NCBI GenBank assembly: GCA_029204225.1
Contig: CM055107.1
Location: 29,661,410 to 29,725,409, forward strand
Source of the DNA: Diphasiastrum complanatum
Taxonomy: Eukaryota; Streptophyta; Lycopodiopsida; Lycopodiales; Lycopodiaceae
Length of the DNA: 64,000 nucleotides
Reading direction: 5' to 3'
The position numbers and the translations under genes are program-made. This document shows, in pieces, positions 11,168 to 22,570 of this stretch (position 1 is its first letter; each line of letters starts with the position of its first letter). The notes beneath the pieces were generated by a model that searched no databases, had not been told where the DNA came from, and saw only the letters and a list, made by a program, of their open reading frames with translations.

Positions 11168-11509
11168 CTAGACTGAAGACCTATTTGGACTTGGATTCCC
11201 TGGATTTGGCCTCTTAAGTATTGTTATACCCGGATTTGGCATTGCTCTGGGGGTCTGTTGCATCATGGAACAAGCAGACTTTGGCTGAATCATGCTCATT
11301 GAAGGACATTCATCAACCTTAGTCTTCCCCTTGTCATTGCACTTCCCAGTTGAAGGTTGCGTGATTACGCTTGTTTGTGGACCTTGTGCTAAATTGACTT
11401 CAATTTGCTCTTTTGACACTGGTTCCCCTTGTAATTCATCACTAAGAAATATGTGCATTGATTGGGCCAAGAGCTCTGATAGAACTTGCCGAACTTCCTC
11501 GGTTGCCAA
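11168..11509 (-). CDS. Hypothetical protein fragment
   Basis: A 113-codon minus-strand frame that I do not recognise. It starts with an amphipathic stretch (EEVRQVLSELLAQSMHIFLSDEL) followed by a Pro/Ser/Lys-rich tail. Similar-looking coding (GLDTSTTG, VRIDQAN) continues upstream on the minus strand to about 11590 but is broken by stops, so this is more likely part of a decayed retroelement or captured gene than an intact gene. Confidence 0.2.
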   Translation of the reverse strand: MATEEVRQVLSELLAQSMHIFLSDELQGEPVSKEQIEVNLAQGPQTSVITQPSTGKCNDKGKTKVDECPSMSMIQPKSACSMMQQTPRAMPNPGITILKRPNPGNPSPNRSSV

Positions 11510-11639
11510 TTTTTTTACTTTCCTCAGCTATCATTGGCTTGATCGATTCTAACCTTCACCCTTCCTGTAGTAGATGTATCTAGACCATATATAGGTAATA
11601 TGATGTCCTCAAGAGTTCTTGATGCACATATTTTTCAAG

Positions 11640-12210
11640 ATCTTGAAAAAACTCAATTTTGAGCACGTTTCAGCACTTTTTCTTAGATATTTCAAAATTT
11701 GTCCATTGGATGTTTACAAAAATTTCATAGTAGCCCAATCTAGATTAGATATAACTATAAAACTCTCTGAGAGAGTTATTTCTTGGAAAAACTCAAAAAA
11801 TTATGAAAAAGGTGCATATTTTTTGTGTTTTAACCTTCACAGTCTGGTATGTACTTGTAGTTTAGTCAAATCCACCGCCTTACAAATTTGCAAAAGTTAC
11901 TTCCCAAAAAACCTGAGAATATCATGACAAAAGTGCATTTTTTTTGTGTTTTTTGGCAAAATTTTGAGATTTTCTGAGAACCAACCTTCTCAAGCTGATA
12001 TATACTTGTATCTGAGTCAGATTCGCCACCTTACAAAGATGTGAAAGTTACTTCCCTATGAAACACAAAAAATCATGAAAACTGTGCATTTTTTTCGTGT
12101 TTTTTTGCAAAATGATGAGATTTTCTAGGAACTAATCTTCACAGGCTAGTATGTGCTTGTATCTGAGTCAAATCCAATAGACACTCATAAATCTACTTTC
12201 GGATTTACAT
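11640..12210. repeat. Three-copy tandem repeat, 120-150 bp unit
   Basis: GTGCAT followed by a T-run and GTGTTTT recurs at 11812, 11933 and 12084. Each copy is followed by a variant of GAGATTTTCT, AACCTTC, TACTTGTA and AGTTACTTCCC. Copies are diverged. No coding function is seen. Confidence 0.7.
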
Positions 12211-12264
12211 TCTTCTCAACAATGGTCCAATTTCCTAGAACAGTCGCAAGCAATTTTCAATAGT

Positions 12265-12620
12265 TCTATCTTCCACTAAATCAAAGTATATCGCAGCCTC
12301 TCAAGCTACAAGGGAAACAATTTGGTCGAGGAATTTATTCTCAGATATTGGTCTGAATTAATATGCTCTGACGACATTATTTTGTGATAATCAAAGTGCC
12401 ATCGCTTTATCAACCAATCCTAGATTTCATTTCAAGATTAAGCACATTGAACTGAAGTATCATTTCGAGAAGCAAAGTTCTCAACGAAGAGGTCCGATTG
12501 CATACTGTAGAACACAAGATATGACAGTAGATGTTTTTACTAAAACATTAAGTTTGAAATCATACAAAAGATTCTGTGTAGAACTAAGTTTGAAGGTCAA
12601 GGCATTCAAGGATTCAGATT
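12265..12620 (+). pseudogene. Copia RNase H C-terminus
   Basis: Visible motifs are SSTKSKYIAAS, a Leu/Trp helix, CDNQSAIAL, KIKHIELKYHF and the terminal DVFTKTLS. One stop codon interrupts it. The fragment runs directly into a polypurine tract and LTR, so this is the 3' end of a plus-strand Copia whose left part is lost. Confidence 0.8.
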
Positions 12621-12629
12621 AAGAGGGAG
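12621..12629 (+). other. Copia polypurine tract
   Basis: AAGAGGGAG sits immediately before TGTTGGATTATT, the start of the LTR. This is the usual priming site for plus-strand synthesis. Confidence 0.65.
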
Positions 12630-13400
12630 TGTTGGATTATTCTCTTTCTTACTAATCGACTAATCGGTTTTAATCTTCATCCATTGTTTATCCAGTTCTG
12701 CGAATTTTTCTGTGTTTATACAGTCTGCAGAAATACCCGGAGTGGACAACAGTGTTGTCTTTTTCGCTTGCCAGGAATCCCTTGTAAAAATACAATGTCG
12801 TCTTTTCGTATTTTTTACCTGACAAAAAACTTTGTCTAAAATCACTGTGTCGCATTTTTCAATTTTTCCAAAGAGTCTCAAATGTTAAAGAAATGACTCT
12901 GACAAAGTTCGGGACAACTCTAAATGAGATTTAAGGGCATTGTTGGATTTGTTGCATTTTTCACAAAATCTCAACACTGTCGCATTTTTTACAACAGTGT
13001 CGCCTGTGGTTGTTTTAGTTCATTTATGCAGAGCTATAATTTTGGTTCATTTATGCAGACAGAATGTTTACGGCCAATTTCACCGCTTATCAGCAATCAA
13101 TGACAAGGACCGGATGGATGCCAACGGATCACCAGCCAATTGGCAATTGCAATTGACGACCTAATTTCTTAGTATAAGTAGTTGTTCATATTTATATAGT
13201 TTCATCATCAGAAATTGAAGTTATCAGAAGAAGTTTTTGAATAGTTAGCTCTCTCTCTCAAGCTTGTGAGCTTAAACACTCCTGAGCATTCTAGCTCACT
13301 TCTTAGAGTTGTTTTACAGATTGTTATTGCGCCATTGCTTATCAACATTGCGCATTAATTCAAACTTTCATTTTAGTCACTCAGAGATAGCATAGAGTAT
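12630..13400 (+). repeat. Copia LTR (right end uncertain)
   Basis: The LTR starts TGTTGG directly after the polypurine tract. A second TGTTGGATTTG-type start lies at 12939, with repeated ACTGTCGCATTTTT-like text, so two related LTRs may be overlapped here. A TATATAG-like element near 13194 and a CT-rich leader at about 13245-13260 could be the promoter and U5 region. No CCAACA end was located. Confidence 0.45.
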
Positions 13401-13799
13401 GCGGTTTTGATTCGCAACTTATTTTACTCATTTACTTCTGTTATGTTTTCATACTGAATCAATACTATCATTTATTGCGTTCAGCTTTGTCTCAGAATGT
13501 ATGCGTTTTCTGTATTTCTTCACGACTAATTCGCAAACAATTCGCGACTAATTATTTGTCTGATAATTTTTTATTCTTAATTGTTTGGCTACGTAATCAC
13601 TGTAGTACTGATGATTTCAAAGTTAGTTACTATAAATTCAAACGTGATTTCTATCACTATTGTCTTGTTTGAAATTGTTAGGCGTAGTCATGCATTGGAA
13701 AGATAAAGATAGTTTATTCTACCATGCACGAAAAGTTTTCTTTCTAGCCACTCGAATTATTTTCATTCGTTTCTTTTTGAACTAGACCTATCTTCACAA

Positions 13800-16620
13800 C
13801 ATCACTTTCCGACATCAAGTTCACACAAGGTTGAAGGCCAAGGCACCATTCAACTTCAGTTCCCTGATGACATCACTAGATAGTTAGATACTATACTTTA
13901 CGCACCCAAGTTAACAAAGAACTTATTATCTATTAGCAAGATCACTGATCAAGGCTATAGAGCTTTGTTTACTGCTAGTCGATGTACTATTATTGATGGA
14001 AATTTCAATGAGATCCTCACTGCACACAGAGAAGAAAATTTATGTATCCTGAGTCACGATCATGCACTTTCTGTGAGTAATTCTGATGCTCATGTTTGGC
14101 ATCAACGACTAGGTCATTTAAACATGCGATCAATCTTGTACATGCATCATAACAAATTGGTCAAGGATATGAATATCAATGCTGTGTTTACAACTAATCA
14201 GATTGTCTGTGAAAATTGTTTATTAGGGAAACAACTTAGAATAAAATTTTCAAGAGGACAAGCTAGGAGAGCGAAGTCTATTCTATCACTAATTCACAAT
14301 GACTTATGTGGTCTTATGAGCATACTCTCCTTGGGTCAAACTCTATATTTTAGCACATTCATTGATGACTACTCTTGGTTCACTAGAATCATATTCATAA
14401 AAAATAATTCAAAAGCATTCAATTGCTTCAAAGAATTCAAGCGATATGTTGAGAATTAGACTGGTTAAAGAATCAAGGCCCTACGGTCTGATTCAGGGGG
14501 AGAGTACCCATCAAATGAAATGGCAGACTACTTCTCATCATGTGATGTGCACCATCAGTTCACAACCAGCTACACTTCATAGCAGAATGGCGTAGCTGAG
14601 CGAATGAACCGAACACTATTGGAAGCTGCACGATCCATAACTGTCAACGCTTGAACAATCGTGGGTCTGGGCCTATCGATGGTGAGTCGAGCTATTGGGA
14701 CAAACTCCTGTATTTGAATATTCGTAGGTCGATGCCTATCGATGGAGAATGGAGTTGTTGTAACATACTCTTGCATTGGCTGTTTCTACGTAAAATCATG
14801 AAATTTGTCTTCAAGAAAGACAACGTCGCGGCTGACTTGTCTCAACATCATAAATGCGATAAGTCTTGTGTGATGTTGAATAGCCGATAAAGATGTACTT
14901 ATAACTTACTGGGTCTAGTTTCTTCCTCAGATTGGACGATATTTGAGCATAGCAGAGGCATCCAAATACAGGTAAGTTTTTCTAACTTGGTTTGTAGCCA
15001 TAGTAGGCTTCAAAGGATGTCTTGGAGTCGACTGCCTTCATGCTGAAATAATTTTGCAAATAGCAGGCTGTAGAAGAAGTCGTCCATGTCATCTACCCAG
15101 GAGAAACATCTGCAGTTAAAAGGTCTGCAAGACAACGACAATAACCTGATCGTTTTGTCCCTCAGGTGTTCATCAGTCATGATGAACCTGTCACTGTTGT
15201 GTCAATGCCCAATGCAGACGAATGGAAATCTACTATGGACGTTGAGTACCATTCCTTGATGAAGAACAAGACCTAGAGCCTTGTCAATCCTTCTGCAAGT
15301 ATAAAACCTATAGCTAAATGGATCTTCAAGCTAAAGCTTAAGTCAGATGGATCAATATCCAAATGGAAATTACAATTAGTGGTTAAAATATTTGAGCAAG
15401 TTTATGGAATATATTACACTGACACCTTCAGTCCAGTGGTAAAGCATCAATCTATTCGCACCTTGCTAGCTATAGTTGCTGCAGAAGATCTGGACATTCA
15501 CCAGATGGACGTCCAGACAACATTTCTTCATGGATACATACAAAAAGACATATTCATTTATTAACTAGAAGGTTACGTCCTTCAAGGCAAAGAGCATTTG
15601 ATATGTAAATTGCATAAGACATTATATGGTCTTAAGCAAGCTCCCAGGGCCTGGTATGAAAGAATCAATCACTTCTTGTTGCAGCATAATTTCATTTCTT
15701 GCTCCGCAGACTCTAATGTGTATTTCAAACGTAAAGGGTCAATCTATGTTATAATAGCATTATACGTTGATAATTCCCTAATTATCAATAATTCAAATCA
15801 GTTGTTGCATGAAACCAACTCTTTGCTTTCATCAGAAATCGAGATGATGATTTAGACTCAGTCCATCACCTACTCGATATGGAGATTCACAGAGATCGTG
15901 CAAGCAGAAGGATTACTATAAGTCAAGAGTCCTATTTAATCAATGTACTTCGCATATATGGCATGGAGGACTGCAAGCCTATACACACACCTATGAATCC
16001 AAGATCTAAGCTGTCCAAAGACATGTGCCCCAGAACTCAAGCAGATTAGCAAGAAATGTTCAAATACCCTTATCAGTCTGTCATAGGATCTATAATGTAT
16101 TCTATGATCTACACATGACCTAATCTAGCATATGCAGTAAGCACACTATCTCAATACATGTCCAATCCAGTCTTATAGCACTAGAAAGCTCTACAAAGAG
16201 TACTAAGGTACATTCAATTTTCAAAACACTATGCTTTGAGCTATAATGGTACAGAAGTTGCACTCACACTAATTACATATTCAGATTCAGATTGGACAGG
16301 AGACATGGATACCAGAAAATCCACATCAGGTTATATTTGTTTCCTTGTAGGAGGACCCATTTCATGGAACATCAGAAAGCAGAAATACATTTCGTTGTCG
16401 TCTACAAAATCTGAATATTTTGCAGCTACATCAGCAGTGAAGGAGATAATATGGCTAAGAAGGCTACTACAGGATCTGCAATTTTCACACATTGGTCAAA
16501 CTATACTCCGGTGCGAAAATCAGAGCTGCATAGCTCTACCTCTGAACCCACGAACTTATAATAGAACTAAATACATAGAAGTTCAGTTCCATTTTGACAA
16601 AGCCATTGTCTAGAGATAAA
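13800..16620 (+). pseudogene. Copia polyprotein relic with inverted internal segment
   Basis: In order on the plus strand: end of protease (LYAPKLTKNLLSISKI), GAG-pre-integrase (VWHQRLGHLNMRS, CENCLLGKQ), and integrase core (HNDLCG, FIDDYSWFTRI, LRSDSGGEY, NGVAERMNRTLLEAARS). A segment at about 14650-15090 is reversed. Reverse transcriptase follows (DVQTTFLHGYI, LHKTLYGLKQAPRAWYE, with ALYVDNS where YVDD is usual), then the late RT region and RNase H (DSDWTGDMDTRKSTSGY, LSSTKSEY, TKYIEVQFHF). Stops and frameshifts occur near 14458, 15562 and 15853. Gag, zinc knuckle and the protease active site are missing. The polypurine tract AAGGGGG is at 16682-16688 and the 3' LTR starts at 16691. It cannot encode a working element. 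Confidence 0.9.
14650..15090 (-). other. In-place inverted segment of the Copia integrase C-terminus
   Basis: Read on the minus strand this segment gives TSFEAYYGYKPS, VFGCLCYAQISSNLRKKLDP, SYKYIFIGYSTSHKTYRIYD and then VVFLEDKFHDF. This is exactly the integrase C-terminal region that should connect the plus-strand pieces ending near 14650 (LLEAARSITV) and resuming near 15095 (ahead of RSARQRQ). The neighbouring parts keep plus orientation, so the segment was flipped where it stood. Confidence 0.8.
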
Positions 16621-16690
16621 CATTCTACTTTAGTAGATATGATAAATTTCAATTGTAGTTTAGATTTATATTAGTAAGCCTAAGGGGGCG

Positions 16691-16884
16691 TGTTGGAGTT
16701 TAATCTTACTCCTACTCATCCTAACTGCCCTCCTTCCTTTTCATGTAAATCACTCTCTCAAATAGTTTGTAGAAAAATGAACTGTTTTTCAACAGTCTGC
16801 ATTTTAAGACTGATTGTTGCTACAGTCTGCATTTTTACTTAGGAATTTTCACAGGCAAAAACCCGACATTGTCGCCTTTCCACC
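16691..16884 (+). repeat. Copia 3' LTR, left part
   Basis: Starts TGTTGGAG after the polypurine tract and carries CAACAGTCTGCATTTT and GACATTGTCGCC, features of the neighbouring LTR family. It breaks off where the terminal repeat of a DNA element begins. The remainder appears at 21190-22075. Confidence 0.6.
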
Positions 16885-17223
16885 TTCATTAGAGAAACTT
16901 AGAGCCTGAAGAGGACCTTTGAAAAAAATGTTATTTTTACTTTTTTTCTTATTTTCGTTGCCATGTGGACCAATTGAAACCTTGAAATTGGGGTTCTATG
17001 TAACGTAGAATTTTCAGGCATAAATAAAATAAAAACTATTAAAATATATTGTTGTTTCATTGGGCAGTATGTGAAAATGCTATTGGTTGATGAGGCCTGC
17101 CCTTCCAGCTCCTCCTTCTGATAAATCTTTGATCACTTTGTCTACTTATAATATAAATAATAGTTCTTTTTTGACAATATCGGATATATCGGATCTTTTT
17201 GATTTCACTGAAGCTGAGACTCT

Positions 17224-18048
17224 TTGTATTTCGGCAAAGAGCTTGGTGAATTTTCAGAGATAATTGATTTTGATGTTGATGATCTTCTCCCTAGTGTTGA
17301 CGATGTACACAATAATACGTTTTATTCAGGGAAAGATTGCTTGAAAATGGCCGTGGAGGAAATGTGCAACAAAGAAGATGATTTACCTTCTGAGGAGAAG
17401 TTTCTTAGAATCCAAAGTCAACTTGGTTTTCCACAACCAACTGTCTATTCGCCGACAATATTGGCATCGAAAGGTGGACATAATATTGATGGAGAGACAG
17501 TAATCAGGGAAGACAAAGCCAAATGCGTAAGTTTTTGTATCTTATCATGTACTAGTAGATTCGTTATGTTAGATTATATACTGGAGCCTACTTTATTTTT
17601 TTTCATTTTAGGAAACAATTTTCTTTGATGATTTTGCAATTTGTCGAGGAGGGCAGAGATCTTCTGCTAGAGAATTTTCAAGAGATCATGCACTTGGGCA
17701 CATCTGAAGTTCCTCAAGAATAATGAGATAAGTGTTGCCCATTCAAAGTTTCATCAACATGGTGAGACTATGATTATGGCAATCAAGGCACTCTCTCATT
17801 TTTTTGGAGGACATAATTTTAATAAGGTGCATAAAATGATTTCTGTGAAGAAAACCATTTCGGTTAAAATTTTAGGATATGGAACAGTGAATTCCATGCT
17901 CAGATCATCTCATTTTGCATTGTATGCCGCTTACGTTGATCTAAGTAAGCATAAAAACTATGAGCTGTTGGATCCATACGAAAGAAGAAAATTGTTGCAT
18001 GATTCTAAGTTGCAACTTTCATTAGAGAAAGTATCGGAAGCAGAGTAG
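17224..18048 (+). pseudogene. Unknown plus-strand gene of the DNA element
   Basis: I do not recognise this gene. The first exon-like block (17224-17526) is acidic (IDFDVDDLLPSVDD) and ends at a plausible GT donor after REDKAKC. An AG acceptor at about 17611 leads to ETIFFDDFAICRGGQRS. After one frameshift and stop near 17703 a basic block follows (HSKFHQHGETMIMAIKAL, KTISVKILGYGTVNSMLR) and ends at a stop at 18048. It lies between the left terminal repeat and the convergent gene, so it probably encodes an accessory protein of the element. No homologue is seen in copy B, whose left side is destroyed. Confidence 0.4.
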
Positions 18049-18159
18049 ATACTGCTGAATTGTACTTTGTAGATATTTTTATTTAATATACAAAATTTTA
18101 TTGTGCGTCTATTGCCTATTGGCTTGTATAAATTTGCATGATTTTAAAAAATATATATA

Positions 18160-18250
18160 CCGCTCTTGCTTGCCAATAAGATTTTTCCATTCCTTGCTTG
18201 CCAATGAGATTGTTTATACCGCTCTTGCTTGCCAATGAGATTTTTACCAT
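18160..18250. repeat. Short tandem repeat between convergent genes
   Basis: CTTGCTTGCCAAT(A/G)AGATT occurs three times, two of them preceded by TACCGCT, in AT-rich sequence at the junction of the two convergent genes of the DNA element. Confidence 0.6.
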
Positions 18251-18419
18251 ATGCTAAGACTTCCACTATTTCTTGCAAAGAATGTAAAATAATGTCGTAA
18301 TATGTGCTGCATGTCATAAAAACATACTTTAAATCAATATCAAATAATATCTAATTTAATTGCACATATTTGTCTATAGTAGTGTAACATCGAAATCTTA
18401 CCATATAATGTATTATATG

Positions 18420-20980
18420 ATCAACACCCCATGCACTTTGAACTGCATCCACAAATTCACTGATTGTTTTCTATATCATTTGTACATTAGTATTTGAAAA
18501 TTTATTTTTTCTCAAGTATTTCACCATGTTGTCTAATTTTTTCCAAAATTCTACTTTGTGTATACGAGTAGAAGCTTCTTCTTCAAAATCTTGAGTTGCT
18601 GCAATAATTTCTTTCCAAACCGTGTATTGAATCTTGGATTGTTTGCCAGAGTAATTTGATAAAAATCTTCGAGCTTTGGATCCTCCAATGGTCGTCTTGC
18701 ATGGAATATTTCCTGTTTTACCTTATAGCTTGTCATCTTTTTTTATTTTAACGTGGCCTTTATGTAAGCTTACTTTGGACAACACATCTTCTAATCTAAA
18801 AATAGCTTCATTCACAGAGGCCTCTGGTTCAGAATTCCATGCAAACAAGATGTGAAGATATTTTTTTTTTCTATAATACGCACCTCCACATGCAATGTAC
18901 AGATTTGAACATTTTGAAGAGGAATCAATAGTATAGGTTTCCAATTAGGATCTTCTTGATCTCTTGATATTCTTGTACTCCTTGTCATGTCTTTTGCTAT
19001 CTTCATGTAGTACAAACAAGGGTGTCTAGAGTTATGCCATGAGATACATTGAACATACATTTTAATGTCTTCAGATCTCCTGCTAAATGTCATTCAATGT
19101 TGAAAGTGCCAATTCCAAGAATATTGAGTGGAACTTCCTCCATGTGATTTTTTATGGTGGCAGGATATGACGTTCTATTAAATATCCATGAGAGAATGCT
19201 TTCATCACCTATAAGAGAATACAAAAACATGATTAGCCTCATAATATCAACACAGAGAAGATTTCCCAAATAAAATCCATATTAAAATGATTATCTCTAT
19301 TGATTATGCGAAGGAACTGCTATACCTAAAATGATGCCAATCACCAGATATCATTTTCTGATTGAACACTGAAATTGAGGCCTTCTGAGTCTTCTGAATT
19401 TGAAAGTGCTCCATTCATGATTGTGAGACTGACTCTTTCCATTTTTTGTCCTTTTATAATTTCAGACTCATCTAACTTGAGAACAACTATCAACTTGTTA
19501 TTGACATTCTCATTTGTAATACCGTAAAAATTTATGATGAATGTTAGTAACTGATTAATGTCAATAAATAAATTGTTGGAATTGTTATATGCTAGACTTT
19601 CTCCTTTTGAGCAATACACTTCATTGATATAAGATGGATTACCAACTATTGTCTGCATACCTTGGTCTAACATGTCTTTTTTTTTTAAAAGATGAAATGG
19701 TCGTGGAATTGGAAACTTTTTAATACTTACATGTGCAAATGTCTCATTTATCATCTTAAACATTGTTGCATATGCTTCTCTACTAATGCTAGAAAAGTCA
19801 CATGCCCCCTGAAGCAATGTAGTGTCTAATATTTTTCCAACTTCATTCACAATGCTACCATTAACTGAAGTCTTAACCTTTTTCATTTTGTTATTGTTTA
19901 GCATTAATTTCATAGATTTAGAAGTCAAGATAGAGCCTAGTGAGTTTTTAATCGAAATCTCATCGGCCAAATGGTCTTCAACAACCAATGTTGATCTGCA
20001 TTGTAAACATAATGTTCATGAAAATGTCAGTAGAAATTTTGACACTCATAGTATTCACAATAGTATAATAAGTAAACAATAGAAAGTTGAAATGAATAAA
20101 TAATAAAACTAGTGATTATGGATGAATCAAAAATTTCAAACAATATTTAATACCAAATAAGCTATAACTTACTTGAATGCACGGATTCGTCTTTTTCTAT
20201 GACCTCCTTTGGATGATAAATCACATATATCCTTGGCTACCAGTCTTTTCCTCTTGTTGCTTTGGACCTTTCTGTTTAGCACATCCATATCTTTAACAAG
20301 AGACAAATATGAAATACGTATGGATTGAAATGCAGTTTTTATCTCATCATTACTAGTTGCATAATGATGCAAAGAATATTTCAACCTTGCGATCTCCTTC
20401 TTGAGCATCTCATTTTCATCCAAACAAGTTTTCAACTTTGTAGATTTTTCTTCGCACTCCTTTGATATTTTCCTTGATTTCTCTTTCAAATAATGTATTC
20501 TTTGCATTGAATGTGCATTCCATAGAGCATCAAATTCTCACAGTAAACCCAAAAGGCCATTTTTGCCATGACACATATAGATTATCAACTGACTAACCAA
20601 ATGAAAATCTGGATGTTGCAATGAACATGGATCAACATGATACAATGTTCCTGATGACCATAAATCTATATGCTTTAGCTTTTCCTCTCTATATCGGACC
20701 ATATCAGAAGTTGTCAATTTGGGTTGCTTTGAATTTCTTGTCCTGAGCAGAGCATATTCTGGTGACAGATCCACATGAAGATGATAAAGCTTTGTCATCA
20801 GTACAGTAGTATAGTAACAAACAACACAATGACAATAACAAAGCTGGAGATGGCGCTAACCGTGCTGAAGATAGAGATGGCGCTAAGAGATAGAGATGAC
20901 ATAGACTTTGTTTCAGAGATGTCACTCCTAATTCAAATTTTTTAGTGTTCCCAACTTTTGGGAGGGAATATTTCATCATT
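18420..20980 (-). pseudogene. Unknown, possibly transposase-like gene of the DNA element (copy A)
   Basis: A long minus-strand gene, broken by stops and frameshifts. In order: an N-terminal module (LYHLHVDLSPEYALL, YREEKLKHIDLWSSGTLYH, HPDFHLVSQLIIYMCHG), a coiled coil with a basic end (20507-20169), then ISREAYATMFKMI. Next come LAYNNSNNLFIDINQLL, KLDESEIIKGQKMERVSLT and FSVQSENDIW. After an apparent intron at about 19340, LNILGIGTFNIE, HLAGDLKTLKCMF and PLQNVQICTLHVEVRIIEK are readable. The same blocks occur in copy B at 42.7-44.5 kb, with substitutions that preserve the protein. That supports a real protein family. KLDES followed by GDLK and a Cys pair recalls the D...D layout of RNase H-fold transposases, but this is inference. 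I cannot name the superfamily. Confidence 0.5.
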
Positions 20981-21189
20981 TTGAAAATTAATGATTTTAA
21001 CTATGGTCAAGCACCAGTGAAGTTTGATGTGACTAGACTAAGGTGCATTCATTTACATGGAAAGTAGTGTGGGTAGATGCGTAAAGAAGTTAGAAAATGA
21101 TATTATAACTACGTTATAGTTATTTTTCTCTATCCTACATGGCATTTCTTATAGGGCCCTCTTTGGGCCCATATTTTCTCTAATGCGGG

Positions 21190-22075
21190 CCATCTTGAGC
21201 AACTAAGTGTTTTGCGACACTTCTGCTAACTCAATTTTTAGGCCATTTCAAGCACTTCCAGAAATGCGACACTGCTTCGCATAAAATACGACACTCTGTA
21301 AAAATATACAGGATTCCAAGTACAGACTGTCGACGTCTTCACGCTCCAATAACAACTGTTCTGATTAGTCAGTTAATCAGCTGTTAAGCCTGGAATAATG
21401 CAAGATCTTCTAGTTGCTATATATGTAAATGAGCGATTGAAGGGATCATCAGTCGATCAAAGAGAGATTCAGAAGTTGATTCGTTAGATAGGTAGATGTG
21501 AGTTTAAGGATTTAGGGATAGATTCCAGAGATCAAACGACCAGAATGAGTCTTCTAGTAGCTAACTTCTCAAAGTTAGTGAATATATATAGAGAGATATA
21601 TTCAGAACTTAGCAATTGATTTGAGTTTGTAAATAGGACAACGCGCTTATCAGCGCAATTGTATTGTGGTCTGATCGTTGTTTCTACAACTTTATTATAC
21701 AGGTTCGCTACTATTCTACATCTTTGCATTCTTCTTGAATGAAGCTAACACTCACTCCTCTTACACAAACATCATTATAAGAAAATGTATGGCTATCTCT
21801 GATGTCTAAATTATTTTACATTTTCTTCATATCAGGTTATCAACATTAGAGGATTGCATGGCTGTCTCAGACACCTAATCGTTTCTGCAATCCCTCTTCC
21901 ATGGTAGTCTAGGACTCCTACACTGATAATCTAACCCAACACAACAGAACAACTCGTAATCTCTGTTCTCTATGTAATCCACGATCTTGTTAACACAGTT
22001 GTTACCGTTCTTTCATTATTGTCTTTATCCGTTGGTATTCGTCAGAGCTGATAATCTCCATTTCACGAACCAACA
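21190..22075 (+). repeat. Copia 3' LTR, right part
   Basis: Resumes LTR-type sequence (GCGACACT repeats, TCAGTTAATCAGCTG, TATATATG promoter-like text near 21418) and ends CCAACA at 22070-22075, the inverted complement of the TGTTGG start at 16691. Together with 16691-16884 it would make an LTR of about 1.1 kb interrupted by the DNA element. Confidence 0.55.
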
Positions 22076-22570
22076 ATGACTTGTACCTATCATCATTAGA
22101 CATGTGTGGAGCTTGTTCCCACATGTGAAATCTATGCCTAACTCATTTAGATAGATCATATACATTGTACATCTCATTTAATTTGGAAACTAGTGGTTAA
22201 ATTGGCCAGAAACTAGTCTAGTAGTATTATGCCACTTGGCACCATTCTAGTGGTAGAAAATGCTATATCACATGGGTAGGAGTGGTCTTCCACGTGTAAA
22301 ATATCATGTAAAAAGTTCAGATCCATTGTATATAGTTTTCATACAAGTCAAATGTCAAATCTCCTAGATTGTAGGACCTTCTATTCTTGCTAACCTATTG
22401 GACCACCTCTAATATAAGTGCACTCATGCTATGTGCTATTGGGATTTTAACAACATATTCTTAACTAAGAAGACCTCCATAAAATTTCATTTTCCCATCC
22501 TTGCACTTCTTAAGTGCCAAATGGGATTGTCTAAAAGTATTGAAGTTTGTGCATAGAATACCTTAAGCAA
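22076..22570. other. No gene or clear repeat
   Basis: AT-rich sequence between the LTR end and the LINE. The text CACATGTG/CACGTGTA recurs (near 22120 and 22294), which is common in LTR promoters of this window, but no boundary can be set. Confidence 0.3.

Larger units (their letters stand above)
16885..21190. mobile_element. DNA transposon with terminal inverted repeats, copy A
   Basis: The left end begins CATTAGAGAAA at 16887. The right end, read on the minus strand from 21185, begins CATTAGAGAAAAT. The similarity continues imperfectly for about 45 bases, then both ends share TGCCATGT(A)GGA slightly further in. Inside are two decayed, convergent genes (17.2-18.05 kb plus strand; 18.4-20.98 kb minus strand). 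The element sits inside a Copia LTR. The right terminus and minus-strand gene recur at 42.72-44.93 kb. Family assignment is open. Confidence 0.6.
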
